Shown here: one piece after another, positions 49,461-59,588 of the stretch
How positions within the stretch are numbered: position 1 is the stretch's first letter
Layout: every line of letters begins with the position of its first letter
Source: Candidatus Poseidonia sp.
Lineage (GTDB): Archaea; Thermoplasmatota; Poseidoniia; Poseidoniales; Poseidoniaceae
NCBI GenBank assembly: GCA_022426155.1
Contig: JAKMEE010000047.1
Coordinates: forward strand, 88,491-152,490
Direction: 5' to 3'
DNA: 64,000 nt
The notes under the pieces: model-generated
The model's database searches: none
What the model saw: only the letters and a program-made list of their open reading frames with translations
Told to the model about the DNA's origin: nothing
Translations under genes and position numbers: made by a program

Positions 49461-50431
49461 TCGACACCTCCTTCGAGATCTGCCAATTCTTTGTTCGATG
49501 GTGAAATGGACGAATCATTTCGGTACTGGAGCGCTACAAACCCTGCCATCATTACCAGAATGAGCGCCAAAGATTGGAGATAGGCTACGTTTTCATCGAT
49601 GGTCCAAGCCACTTCTTCACTACGCAATTGGAACCACGGTGTGGTTTGAGGCGGGCCTTCACCTTCAAGGTGAACTCGCCATTCAATCAACGATGGTTGA
49701 ATTGACGCAGGAACTTCAAATGACCAGCGATTGTTTTCAAGAGCGGTTATGTCGGCTGTTTGAACATCACTCCCTGCAACTCTCCATTCGACCGAGACTG
49801 CACTGACAAATGTTGTTTCAATCATCATGGTCGTTACCTCACCTACTTCCCGTTGGGTGATTGGGTCGAAATCAGAAGTCAAACGAGGGAGGTTTTCTGG
49901 GACTTCCACGATTTCAATGATCAAAGGGGCTTCACTTTGGCCAAAAAATGGGGCTTCACTCCCGTCTTCGGTTCCGTGATGGATGGCTGCATACAATTGG
50001 TAGGTTCCAACTGCAGGCGCTCTCATGGTCCAAGTGACGTTGCGCGAGTCTTGAGAAGGACTCACTTTGATTTCAACATAGTTTTCATTGCCTCCCTCGC
50101 TGTTTGAGATGATATTCCAACCTGCATCACCTGGCGTATCTCTGGTTCCAGAAAGATCACTGAGGAGGAAGACTCCAAGCAACCCACTCGTTGTTGTTTC
50201 AATGCCCTCAAGGTTAACGGTGATGCTGGTAAGAAGTCCCTCATAGACCACATCATCTCCTTGAACCGTCACGGTGGTGGATGAAGTTTGATTCATGTCC
50301 GCATCTCCATGACAAGCCCCCCCGCATTGGGTGTCGAAAGTACCATCTCCAACACCGTTTGGATTGGCAGAACCGAGGGAGGGGACGGCTAAGAGCATGA
50401 AGGCAAGACCCATGACAAGCCAGCGTTTCAT
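49457..50431 (-). CDS. Secreted/membrane-anchored protein with N-terminal CxxxCH motif
   Basis: Signal peptide; FDTQCGGACHGDADMNQ; C-terminal TM LQSLALILVMMAGFVAL. Confidence 0.6.
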   Translation of the reverse strand: MKRWLVMGLAFMLLAVPSLGSANPNGVGDGTFDTQCGGACHGDADMNQTSSTTVTVQGDDVVYEGLLTSITVNLEGIETTTSGLLGVFLLSDLSGTRDTPGDAGWNIISNSEGGNENYVEIKVSPSQDSRNVTWTMRAPAVGTYQLYAAIHHGTEDGSEAPFFGQSEAPLIIEIVEVPENLPRLTSDFDPITQREVGEVTTMMIETTFVSAVSVEWRVAGSDVQTADITALENNRWSFEVPASIQPSLIEWRVHLEGEGPPQTTPWFQLRSEEVAWTIDENVAYLQSLALILVMMAGFVALQYRNDSSISPSNKELADLEGGVE

Positions 50432-52959
50432 TGGGCTCGTCCCCCTCTCATAGTGCGGTTGAACATGAAGATGGAAACGAGTAATAGGGCTGCGCCGATT
50501 CCATATCCTGCTGCAGCAGAGGCTTCGGGTGTTTCCACTTCTGGCATGAGAACATCCACGTTTGCTTCGTTGACAGCGGCGAGATACGTACGTTCATCAT
50601 CATAGGGTTGAATCATGTAATGGTTTACGCCGCTCATTGGAGGCGAATCACGGTAACTGGTTTCGTTCACGGAAGCGATCAGTTCTCCGTTACGGAGGAT
50701 ATTGTAGGAGACATCATCCCCGTTCCAGGACCATGATAGGTCAATTCCTCCATCATCTCGGGCGGTCAATTCCAAGGCGTTCACCTTTGGACCAATGGTG
50801 GGCTGTAACGTGATGTTGGTGGAATGTGTAGTTCCAGAATCATCGGTCACGGTGAGGGTAACGGTCATTTCGTTGAGAGGGATTAGAACGAGCATGGAGC
50901 CACTTGCAGTGCCTTCGTTCCACGACCAGGTGTAGGTTAGGGAATCGCCGTCTAGGTCACTGGAGGACTCAGCTGAAAGACTGACCCTTTCGCCCGCCCA
51001 TGTTTGTGATGAAGCCACCACAATGCTTGCAACTGGTGGCATGTTTGCGATGAGGTGAGTTGATTCAACAAGGGCAGCAGTCGCTTCCTCATCCGAAGCC
51101 TGAACAATGAGCGTCCATGTTTGGCCAGGTGCTAATTTAGTTGCTGGGACTTGACTTGCATTGTCCAGGCTTGCATCCCGAAATCCATTCTTGTACCATG
51201 ATGTTGAGAATTCAACGGCGTCATTATCTGCGTCAGCCGTGCGGATTTCAGGAGTTAAGTCCTCAATGGACGTGATATTCTCCGACCAGATGATGTCGAC
51301 CTCAGGCAAAGCGTTCAGGATGGTGATTGTTGAGGAAGTTGACGACGATTCACTGGTGCCATCCGATAGGGTCATCATTGCACTCCATGTGTCTCCCTTG
51401 GTCAAAAGGGTGGGGTCGATGCTCATTTCATCGTGAAGGGCTGTTTGTTCAACACCGTTCTTTGTCCACACAACCTCCGTCACCTCAACGGAATCATTGT
51501 CAACGTCCACGGTTGAGTATTGGAGATGAAGTGCATGTTTGACTGTGAAAGTGGATGAATTGAGTTCAGCCGTGAGGATACTTGGGGCGGTGTTCTCAAT
51601 GATGACGGAACTACTTGTTGCCCAAACAGACCACGAGGTGCCGTCAGAAACACGCACAAGGCCTTGCCAAGATTCACCCTTAGCGGTCATAGTCGAAACC
51701 AGCGGATTCATTCCTTCCGAGGCTGAAATGGTTTGACCGTTGGCTACCCAAATGACTTCATGGGCAGTGATTTCGTCACCATCACCGTCTTCTGAAGTCC
51801 AATTCAGGAGGAGGTTGTCGGTGGTCAGGACCGTTCCAGTCGAGGCGATGTTCACTTGAGTGATGATTGGAGCAGCGTTGCCACTCGCAATGGTGACATT
51901 GTTTGATGCAGTCCAAGGCGATGCATTCTCTCCATCCGAGAGGCGAACCTGAACTTCCCAAATATCTCCACTTCGAGTTGCAAGTGATGGTAGGACGGTT
52001 GCGTTATTGAGTTCTGGAACGGCTTGCCCGTTGAGGTGCCATCGCACCTCGGTTGTGTAATCATCTCCGTCGGGATCTTCACCATCGTAAGTGAATGTGA
52101 GATTGGTGCTCGAACTCGGTTCGAGTTCATTGAGTTGTACATTAGAGGCGGTAGGGGGGGAATTGCTGATTGTCACTGGGACTGACTCAACAGCTGAACC
52201 CGTGTTGGCCCCATCGGAGGGGGTGACGACGACCTTCCATGATTGTGTTTTGCTTGTGGCTGATGAAGGCAGTATGGAATTGGTTTGTGAAGGGACGAGT
52301 GTGTCGTTGAGGTGCCAAGCAAATGAAGTCCCAGATTCTCCATCACCTTCTGCATCAACAAAAGTGTAGGACGCCATGAGATCATCGCTGGTTGTCGGCA
52401 CAGAGGGTTGCAAAGTGAGATCTGTAGCGCTTGGTGCTGTATTGCTGGGGACATCTTCTCCAATCGAGGTGCTCAGCGTACCCGTTCCATCTCCTCCCGT
52501 ATTCGATTGTCCGTTACCAGATACCGTCGCGAGGTTGAATTGTATTGAACCTGAACCGGAAGAGGGGGAAGTCCAATCCACCGTCCATGAATGGCTGTTT
52601 GGCCCACTATGCGTTGCTTGTAGGCCGTTACTACTGACCTGTGCATCTGACCCAGGATTGGAGAGAATGCCTGCGTTTACGGCAAGATTGAACCCGCCTG
52701 TGCTGGGGCTGCTGGACATGCCGATGCTCAATGAATAGGTGGTTGAAGCAACATAGGCGTTTGGGAGGCCAGTAAGGCTTGCAGTGACTGAGGGGGCGCC
52801 ACCAGAGTGACATCCACATCCCGATGAAGAATTGAATTTACCATTCTTTTTACCATCAACTACTTCCACATGCCCAGCCAACAAAAGAAGGAGGGTCATG
52901 ACAAGAACGGAAGTCCTCATGGGGTGAAATAGAAGAGATGTTATTTGATTGTTCGTCAA
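50428..52959 (-). CDS. Secreted/membrane-anchored protein with N-terminal GCGCHSGG motif and multiple PKD/Ig-like repeats
   Basis: NSSSGCGCHSGGAPSVTASL; repeated NTAPS...DGEDPDGDDYTTEVRWHLNGQ; C-terminal TM AAAGYGIGAALLLVSIFMF. Confidence 0.65.
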   Translation of the reverse strand: MTNNQITSLLFHPMRTSVLVMTLLLLLAGHVEVVDGKKNGKFNSSSGCGCHSGGAPSVTASLTGLPNAYVASTTYSLSIGMSSSPSTGGFNLAVNAGILSNPGSDAQVSSNGLQATHSGPNSHSWTVDWTSPSSGSGSIQFNLATVSGNGQSNTGGDGTGTLSTSIGEDVPSNTAPSATDLTLQPSVPTTSDDLMASYTFVDAEGDGESGTSFAWHLNDTLVPSQTNSILPSSATSKTQSWKVVVTPSDGANTGSAVESVPVTISNSPPTASNVQLNELEPSSSTNLTFTYDGEDPDGDDYTTEVRWHLNGQAVPELNNATVLPSLATRSGDIWEVQVRLSDGENASPWTASNNVTIASGNAAPIITQVNIASTGTVLTTDNLLLNWTSEDGDGDEITAHEVIWVANGQTISASEGMNPLVSTMTAKGESWQGLVRVSDGTSWSVWATSSSVIIENTAPSILTAELNSSTFTVKHALHLQYSTVDVDNDSVEVTEVVWTKNGVEQTALHDEMSIDPTLLTKGDTWSAMMTLSDGTSESSSTSSTITILNALPEVDIIWSENITSIEDLTPEIRTADADNDAVEFSTSWYKNGFRDASLDNASQVPATKLAPGQTWTLIVQASDEEATAALVESTHLIANMPPVASIVVASSQTWAGERVSLSAESSSDLDGDSLTYTWSWNEGTASGSMLVLIPLNEMTVTLTVTDDSGTTHSTNITLQPTIGPKVNALELTARDDGGIDLSWSWNGDDVSYNILRNGELIASVNETSYRDSPPMSGVNHYMIQPYDDERTYLAAVNEANVDVLMPEVETPEASAAAGYGIGAALLLVSIFMFNRTMRGGRAQ

Positions 52960-52963
52960 TCAT

Positions 52964-53311
52964 TCACGGGCGTGCGTGAGTATTTCCATCCCCAATCTTG
53001 GCTCGTTGGTCCATGAAAGTGATGACCATTGAGGTCAACACAAAGACTGGAATTCCAACTATCAGGCCCCATACACCAACACTTAATCCCCGAACGAGAG
53101 CATCGTCGAACAGTTCTCCGATGAGGATGATCAGCACCACCACTAACATTCTAGCCCCAATTAAAATTGGCCGTAGCGAATGCCAAATGGCCTGGAAATC
53201 ATCCACCTCTTCGGGTTGGTCCATGGCGGAAAGTCGTTCAGCGAACGTCAATCGAGCCATGATGGCCGTTGGAACCTTGTCCACATAGATGTTCGCCTCC
53301 ATCAAAGCCAC
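52964..53311 (-). CDS. Small membrane protein
   Basis: 115 aa with two hydrophobic segments. Confidence 0.45.
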   Translation of the reverse strand: MALMEANIYVDKVPTAIMARLTFAERLSAMDQPEEVDDFQAIWHSLRPILIGARMLVVVLIILIGELFDDALVRGLSVGVWGLIVGIPVFVLTSMVITFMDQRAKIGDGNTHARP

Positions 53312-53351
53312 AGGGCGTTAATTGCAGTGATGCTTTGAGTGAGCGAGGTAT

Positions 53352-54506
53352 TCAGGCGGTTCGAATCCGGTCGTCAATCTGTGCACCTTCTCCGGCGCGG
53401 CCACCCGTTTTTCGGATTTCGCTCCATGCCTTGTTGACGCCTTGGCCGTAGGCCCAATGGGCTAGGAAGACAAAGAGTGGGGCGAAGAAGACGGTTCCGA
53501 TGGAACGATGTGGCGAGGTACCAATGGCCGCTCCAAGCCAACTTATTGCGACATACGCTCCGATGAAGAAGGCAGGGATGTGAGCACAAAACCGGGCAAG
53601 GTCCCATTCGCCAGACAAGGTGAACCAGTGTTCAGCAGCAAAACCACCGCCCACAATGCCGTAAAGCAAAGCAAGCAGCGTAGCCGCAGTAAGCCAGGGG
53701 AAGAATCCGATGGCGGTGTGTGACCAGACAGCGATTTCTGGCCAACGTTTGTTGGCCACCATCCGTGTGTAACCATAATTCCTCATCTGCTTCATGTAGG
53801 GTTTGAACGGCCGGCGGCGGCGGTGAGGCATCACGTTGGATGGGTCGATGAACAACTTGTGGCCTGCACGTTGAATTTTCGCATCCAACACGACGTCTTC
53901 TGCCCCAATGCATCCTTCTTCAAAGAAACCTACTTCTCTTAAATTCGCCATTCGATGGGCACAGTTGACGCCGGGGTTATGGGTAATCGGGACGAGTTCG
54001 CCTTTAGGCTGGGCACCGTAGCGGGTTCCTGCGGTCATGAAGCGGGTGCAAAAAGCCACATCGGCACATTTGGCTCCAAACGGGTCATCATCGGGAGCGA
54101 AGTTTGGACCTCCGACGGCTCCGACTTCCGGGTTGTCAAACCATCGGACTAGGTTCGCCACCCATTCTAACGGTGGCACGGTATCATCGTCCGTAAAAAG
54201 AACGAGGTCATGGTCCATTTGATTGAGTGCGAAGTTGCACGCATCTGCTCGGTTCCGAGAAGGGTCTTCAATCCATGTTGCTCCATGCTTTTCACATACA
54301 TCCTTTGTATGGTCCTTTGATTTTGAATCCGAGATCACAACTTCAAAATGCGGATAGGTTTGTTGACCAAGCCGTCCTAAGACGATATCAAGTTCATCGG
54401 CATTGTTGATGGTTGGAATTAAAACCGCTATCTTGTAGGGTGTTCCGTCTTCTTTCAGCAGGGGTTCAACCACTGGCGTCACCTCGCTCATGCTTGCGCG
54501 AGGCAC
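53352..54506 (-). CDS. Family 2 glycosyltransferase
   Basis: IAVLIPTINNADELDIVLGRLGQQTYPHFEVVISDSKSKD...LVLFTDDDTVPPLEW. Confidence 0.85.
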   Translation of the reverse strand: MPRASMSEVTPVVEPLLKEDGTPYKIAVLIPTINNADELDIVLGRLGQQTYPHFEVVISDSKSKDHTKDVCEKHGATWIEDPSRNRADACNFALNQMDHDLVLFTDDDTVPPLEWVANLVRWFDNPEVGAVGGPNFAPDDDPFGAKCADVAFCTRFMTAGTRYGAQPKGELVPITHNPGVNCAHRMANLREVGFFEEGCIGAEDVVLDAKIQRAGHKLFIDPSNVMPHRRRRPFKPYMKQMRNYGYTRMVANKRWPEIAVWSHTAIGFFPWLTAATLLALLYGIVGGGFAAEHWFTLSGEWDLARFCAHIPAFFIGAYVAISWLGAAIGTSPHRSIGTVFFAPLFVFLAHWAYGQGVNKAWSEIRKTGGRAGEGAQIDDRIRTA

Positions 54507-54557
54507 CCGCCCCCTAAGAATTCAAGGGCGAATTCCTTCAATCGGATTCGAATTAAA

Positions 54558-55484
54558 TCAATTTACCGAAATGTTGCTGCTGTAGATGACCTTACCTTCA
54601 CGGGTGTCCACGATGGTAAAGTCGATGCTGCAGGTTACGCTGCAAAGGTCTTGTCCGGTCTCGGAGATAGTCACTCCGTCACCGACGGACCAAACTTGGT
54701 CGTCAGTGGCTCCGTACTCAACCATGCCGCACACGCCGCCGGTTAGGCCAGGGTTGTCGCAAGTCATAGGAGCTGCTCCATCAATGGAGATTCTCACCGA
54801 GATGGTAGCCCAGTTGATGTCGCTGCCTTGGTCCATGCTGATCCTGAATAAATCGTCGCCACTTCCATCTGTAAGGTCTCCTTGTACATCTGCTCCGCTG
54901 AAAGAGTAGAGGCTTAAGCCTCCACTCTGCGACTCATCATCGTCTTCATCCCATTCTGCCCAGTCTACGGCCGCGAATTCATAGAAAGAAGTGGAGCCCA
55001 GTCCATGTTCGTCAATGGCAATAAATGCGATCATGATGTGATAATAACCCTCTCCATCAAACGCGTCGAGTTCATTCCAATGGGCAATTGGAATGTCCAT
55101 GGTGCTGATCGATGAGGAATCGGTGACCGGAATATCGATGATTCCGTCTAGGTCGGTATCCCATCCCAAGGTCATTGAATCTCCATCAATGTCAATCACT
55201 GCGTAATATGCGTGGACAGTGAAACTCTCAAGTGCATCCGAGGAGGAGTCGTAATTAGCAGTGGAATCGTCCTCCATTTCGTATTCTAGGACGCCGCTAA
55301 GGATATCTGATTGGGCGATCATGGGTGCGTTGTTTACGGCAGAGGCGTTGGCATCTTCTCCCTCGGCAGGAGGGGTGATTCCATCGTCCATCATTCCGAA
55401 GCATCCCGTCAGTATCAGGAGTGAGGCCAGAGTTATTACATTCAACGTGCGTAGTATTTGCATGGTTCCACCTCGGCTACTCAT
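54558..55484 (-). CDS. Secreted lipoprotein, unknown function
   Basis: Lipobox-like ASLLILTGCFG; Asp-rich secreted protein. Likely start is internal Met (MQILRTL). Confidence 0.6.
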   Translation of the reverse strand: MSSRGGTMQILRTLNVITLASLLILTGCFGMMDDGITPPAEGEDANASAVNNAPMIAQSDILSGVLEYEMEDDSTANYDSSSDALESFTVHAYYAVIDIDGDSMTLGWDTDLDGIIDIPVTDSSSISTMDIPIAHWNELDAFDGEGYYHIMIAFIAIDEHGLGSTSFYEFAAVDWAEWDEDDDESQSGGLSLYSFSGADVQGDLTDGSGDDLFRISMDQGSDINWATISVRISIDGAAPMTCDNPGLTGGVCGMVEYGATDDQVWSVGDGVTISETGQDLCSVTCSIDFTIVDTREGKVIYSSNISVN

Positions 55485-55641
55485 CCAATAAACTTACTTC
55501 CCACCAAATAGAATGGCGCCCACATGCGCGGAGAATCATCGGCCTCCAGAAAACCGCGCATGATGATATTCGTCCATGCTTCGTTTTGTGCTAAGTTCAT
55601 AAGCCGTCGCGATGGGCTTAGGATTAGAGAGGGATGAACTC

Positions 55642-56382
55642 ATGTTGAACGTCACAGCCCGCCAGGACTTGATGAATAAAATCGTTGAAACACTGAACGT
55701 GGTCGTTGAAGACGCCTTGTTCTCATTCAATGAAGACGGACTCGAAGTCCGAGTGGTCGATGCCTCGCACGTTGCTATGATTAACATGCGAGTGGATTCG
55801 GCAGCCTTTGCTACGTGGGAAATCGAACCAGAAGCATTGGGACTTGAATTGAAGAAAATCAAGGAATTGATTAGCCTTGGCGGCGCCGATGACCAGATCG
55901 AAATGGCCTACGGCGATACCACGGGAGTTCTCACGCTGAATCTTGGAAAGATTGACCGTAACATCCGCCCGCTTGACAAGTCAACCATTAATTCCCCTCC
56001 AATGCCGAAAATTGACATCCCTTCAACGGTTGTCATGGACGGGGCTGCTCTTGCACAAGCTTTCCGAGCGGCCAAGCAAGTAGGTGACCTTGTAAATCTC
56101 AGCATCGATGGGGATACATTCACCGTTCATGTTCAAGGACAAACAGATTCAGTGACTGTAAGTTTCGCAAAAGATGAAATGGAATCCCTGGTTTGTTCCG
56201 AGCCTGCTCGAAGCCAATACTCCCTCACCTATCTTGTACCCCTTTCCAAGGTATTTGGCCCACTTGGCAATGTCACTCTCGGCTTCGGCGAGAGTTTCCC
56301 CCTCAAGGTATCATTTTCCTTTAACAACGGTGCAGCAGAAGTAGAATACTTCTTGGCTCCTCGTGTTGAAAGCGATTATTGA
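55642..56382 (+). CDS. pcn: DNA polymerase sliding clamp PCNA
   Basis: MLNVTARQDLMNKIVETLNVVVEDALFSFNEDGLEVRVVDASHVAMINM; LDKSTINSPPMPKID; AEVEYFLAPRVE. Confidence 0.93.
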   Translation: MLNVTARQDLMNKIVETLNVVVEDALFSFNEDGLEVRVVDASHVAMINMRVDSAAFATWEIEPEALGLELKKIKELISLGGADDQIEMAYGDTTGVLTLNLGKIDRNIRPLDKSTINSPPMPKIDIPSTVVMDGAALAQAFRAAKQVGDLVNLSIDGDTFTVHVQGQTDSVTVSFAKDEMESLVCSEPARSQYSLTYLVPLSKVFGPLGNVTLGFGESFPLKVSFSFNNGAAEVEYFLAPRVESDY

Positions 56383-56424
56383 GTCTGAATTTCAGGACTC
56401 GCTTCAGTTTGAACATTCGATTGT

Positions 56425-56775
56425 TCAGTATTCACGCCATCCGTGCCCACAACCTTTGCAGGTCAGCATTCGTGTTTCTGGCTCATCGGATGAACGTGTT
56501 TGTTGAAGGTAGGCAAAGACTTCCACGCCATCGCACTTAGGACACATGTAGGTGTCTTTTGTGAGTACACCTTTCATTTCATCTGAATCCTTGATGATCT
56601 CATATTCACGAGATTCAACCTTGGTGCTGGATGTTGCTTTCGACAAATCCACCTCTTTGCCACCAACTTTGGTCTTGTTGTTGGCGGGGCCATTGTAGCC
56701 ACACTTGTAATTCGTGCAGGAGATATCTCCAGACGGTGTAGGGAAAGAGAGTGTACCGCATTCAGGGCAAAACAT
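56425..56775 (-). CDS. Transcription factor S (TFIIS-like/RpoM)
   Basis: MFCPECGTL zinc ribbon; C-terminal MCPKCDGVEVFAYLQQTRSSDEPETRMLTCKGCGHGWREY with acidic DE loop. Confidence 0.92.
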   Translation of the reverse strand: MFCPECGTLSFPTPSGDISCTNYKCGYNGPANNKTKVGGKEVDLSKATSSTKVESREYEIIKDSDEMKGVLTKDTYMCPKCDGVEVFAYLQQTRSSDEPETRMLTCKGCGHGWREY

Positions 56776-56915
56776 ACACAGAGGCTAACGAAGGAGTATA
56801 TAGGTTTAGTCCATTTTACTGATGATGTAAATCAATTGAAAAAGGGTGTTTCAGGGTCGCCAAGCAAGATTCTCTGAGGGGGAAGGGTCAAAATCAATCG
56901 CTCGTAGGCCAAGCC

Positions 56916-57926
56916 ATGTGGTTGTGGTATGACTGGCGTGCTGCAGCCATTGCAGACGCTCATGGCAACATCGTTGACATCGCTTCATGGGACGGCCATA
57001 TGACCGAGCATGCCATAGTCCAGCGATTGAGCCAAGTCGAACAAGGGATTGCAATTCCCGAAGTCCAAGTTCTGCTCAACCGCTTTCCCGAAGCCAAGGT
57101 TTGCCTCCATGGGGACCCTGAATTACCGGAAGCAGATTGGCCATTCCCTGATGATGAAGCCCAAGAGATGGCTGATAAAGCAGCACTCCGGATGGCCATC
57201 GAAGGCGTGCAACGTTCGGCCAGCGACCCAGATAGGCGGCTGGAACATTTGGTTCGGGGTAGCGACGAGTTACGTGCATCCCACTTGACCATGGAAGCGC
57301 GTTTGATTGAATGGGCAGGTCTTTTCTTCCCGATGGCAGTAGTCACCGACCGACAAGCCTTCGTTGCCTGTGTTGCACAAAGCGAAACACCTGCTGACTT
57401 TGCTCAACGGATGGAACTCGTCCTTCCTCAAGAGCAGCCGTCTCCTTCTGAGTGGGCTTCCATTCATGAGTGGGCAGCTGATACCTCACAAGCCCAGAGT
57501 CGCTTAGATCGATTGGAACATGCTCTTCGCCTCTTGGCCAGTGAACACCTCCCCTCAGTCACTGCTCTTTTGGGTCCACTGCTGGCAGCCCGCTTATGCG
57601 TTGAAGCGCATGGATTGCAACGGTTGGCCCGCCTTCCATCTGGAACGGTTCAAATTTTAGGGGCAGAGAAAGCCTTCTTCCACCACTTGAAAACAGGAGC
57701 TCCATCCCCCAAGCACGGTCACATTTTCATGCATCCGTGGATCAGTCGTTCCCCTCGTTGGGTGCGAGGAAAAATCTCTCGTATGCTCGCTGGAAAAATC
57801 AGCATCGCTGCCAAGATAGATGCCTTTGATGGCACTCCGTGGGGAGATGAGGATGTGGCCAAGGTGGAAGCACGCGTTGAAGCGTTGCTTGAAACCCACA
57901 AGCAACCGCCTGCACGTCGTCGTTGA
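56916..57926 (+). CDS. Nop5/Nop56-58-like C/D box RNP core protein
   Basis: GLQRLARLPSGTVQILGAEKAFFHHLKTGAPSPKHGHIFMHPWISRSPRWVRGKISRMLAGKISIAAKIDAF. Confidence 0.9.
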   Translation: MWLWYDWRAAAIADAHGNIVDIASWDGHMTEHAIVQRLSQVEQGIAIPEVQVLLNRFPEAKVCLHGDPELPEADWPFPDDEAQEMADKAALRMAIEGVQRSASDPDRRLEHLVRGSDELRASHLTMEARLIEWAGLFFPMAVVTDRQAFVACVAQSETPADFAQRMELVLPQEQPSPSEWASIHEWAADTSQAQSRLDRLEHALRLLASEHLPSVTALLGPLLAARLCVEAHGLQRLARLPSGTVQILGAEKAFFHHLKTGAPSPKHGHIFMHPWISRSPRWVRGKISRMLAGKISIAAKIDAFDGTPWGDEDVAKVEARVEALLETHKQPPARRR

Positions 57927-58666
57927 TGGAGGGAAATCACATGGGTGGAGGTTCCAAACGCCGCCGAGGTCCTCGGCACCTTTCCCAAACAGTACGTCTG
58001 GATCGCCGAAGCCTTTGGACACTCAACGCCGTCCCTGGTCGTGCTGTTTATGGCGAATCCCTTCGACGATTCCAAGGACAGGAATATCGCCGCTGGGAAC
58101 CACATCGTTCCAAACTTGCCGCCGCCATGCTCCGAACCAAGGATGACCCAGCGTTCCTTTTGCCAGAGCCTGGGACTACGATATTGTATCTTGGGGCTGG
58201 CCACGGAACATCGGTGAGCCACCTTCATGACCATTTGTGCGGTGAACAAAACCGTTTGGGAGGGAGATTGGTAAGCGTGGATTTGGCCCCTCGCTGTCTG
58301 CGAGACCTCACGTTCTTGGCCGAAGTCCGTCCAGGATTAGTTCCAGTTCTCGGTGATGCACGTAAGCACGCAGGGTGGGGTGTTTTGGTACCTCGAAAGG
58401 TGGATTGGCTGTTTCAAGATGTGGCTCAAGCAGGTCAAGTAGACATTTTTATCGCTGCTTGTAAGCGATTCCTCGCCCCTAATGGGACAGGATTACTTTC
58501 TTTGAAAGCCGCGAGCGAACGCTGGACTGGTGAAGGAGAAGCAGCCTTGTTCGCTGAGGTTGAATCCGCCCTAAATGGCGCTTCATTGCGAGTCATCGAA
58601 TCCATTGAACTCACAGGGTATGAGGACAACCATCGCTTGTTCGTGGTTGAAGGAATGGAGGCATGA
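57926..58666 (+). CDS. flpA: Fibrillarin-like rRNA/tRNA 2'-O-methyltransferase
   Basis: TILYLGAGHGTSVSHLHDHL...SVDLAPRCLRDLTFLAEVRPGLVPVLGDARKH...DWLFQDVAQAGQVDIF. TGATG overlap with nop5. Confidence 0.92.
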   Translation: MEGNHMGGGSKRRRGPRHLSQTVRLDRRSLWTLNAVPGRAVYGESLRRFQGQEYRRWEPHRSKLAAAMLRTKDDPAFLLPEPGTTILYLGAGHGTSVSHLHDHLCGEQNRLGGRLVSVDLAPRCLRDLTFLAEVRPGLVPVLGDARKHAGWGVLVPRKVDWLFQDVAQAGQVDIFIAACKRFLAPNGTGLLSLKAASERWTGEGEAALFAEVESALNGASLRVIESIELTGYEDNHRLFVVEGMEA

Positions 58667-58669
58667 GCC

Positions 58670-59587
58670 TTGCCCGAATTGCCAGAAGTGGAAACCGTTC
58701 GTCAAGGGTTGATCAAAGGAATCCTCGATAAGCGCATTTCAGAAGTGCTGATTCGAAGAGAAGGACTGCGGTATCCTTTTCCTGAAGACCTGCCGACCAT
58801 TGCTGGACACACCGTCATCAACATTCGTCGTCGGGCCAAGTACCTCTTGATGGATTTGGATGATGGGCGTGTGCTTCTTTCTCATCTTGGGATGTCAGGC
58901 AGGTACACTTTGTTCTCCTCCTCAGAGGCCAACGCTGCTGCGCAACCTCTGCTTGGAACTGTCAATGGAGGAGTACCAGTATCGCGTTTCGGTGAACGTA
59001 CTGGGTATGGAGGGAAACATGACCATCTTGAATTTGTTTTTGCAGATGGTTCGCGAGCAATCTACACCGACCCACGGCGGTTTGGAATCATTGACCTCTT
59101 CGCCAACATCGAAGAACCCGTTCATCCCCTTCTCGAATCTCTTGGGCCAGAACCGTTTGATGCGTGGAATGCTTCCATGCTTGCTAGGAAATTGCATAGG
59201 CGAAAAACCTCGATTAAAATCGCCATCCTTGATCAAAAAACCGTTGTGGGTGTCGGGAACATTTACGCCTGTGAAGCCCTGCATCGTTCGGGGATTTCTC
59301 CACGTACTTTGGCTGGTTCCTTGGTTCGGAAAAATGGTAAACCAACACTTCGTCTTGAACGCCTTGTTGGACATGTGAAGGATATCCTCAACGAAGCCAT
59401 CGCCTCCGGAGGTTCAACACTCAACGATTTTGCTAACGTTGATGGCGAGCTGGGATATTTTGCACATCACTTCGCCGTGTACGGCCGAGAAGATGAACCG
59501 TGTCTGAAAGAAGGATGCGGTGGAACCGTGGAACGAATTACACAATCCAACCGTTCCACCTTCTTGTGTCCAAGATGTCAACGTTGA
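58670..59587 (+). CDS. mutM: Formamidopyrimidine-DNA glycosylase (Fpg/MutM), TTG start
   Basis: (M)PELPEVETVRQGLIKGILDKRI; LSHLGMSGRY; VGNIYACEALHRSGISPRT; C-terminal zinc finger CLKEGCGGTVERITQSNRSTFLCPRCQR. Confidence 0.93.
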   Translation: MPELPEVETVRQGLIKGILDKRISEVLIRREGLRYPFPEDLPTIAGHTVINIRRRAKYLLMDLDDGRVLLSHLGMSGRYTLFSSSEANAAAQPLLGTVNGGVPVSRFGERTGYGGKHDHLEFVFADGSRAIYTDPRRFGIIDLFANIEEPVHPLLESLGPEPFDAWNASMLARKLHRRKTSIKIAILDQKTVVGVGNIYACEALHRSGISPRTLAGSLVRKNGKPTLRLERLVGHVKDILNEAIASGGSTLNDFANVDGELGYFAHHFAVYGREDEPCLKEGCGGTVERITQSNRSTFLCPRCQR

Positions 59588-59588
59588 A

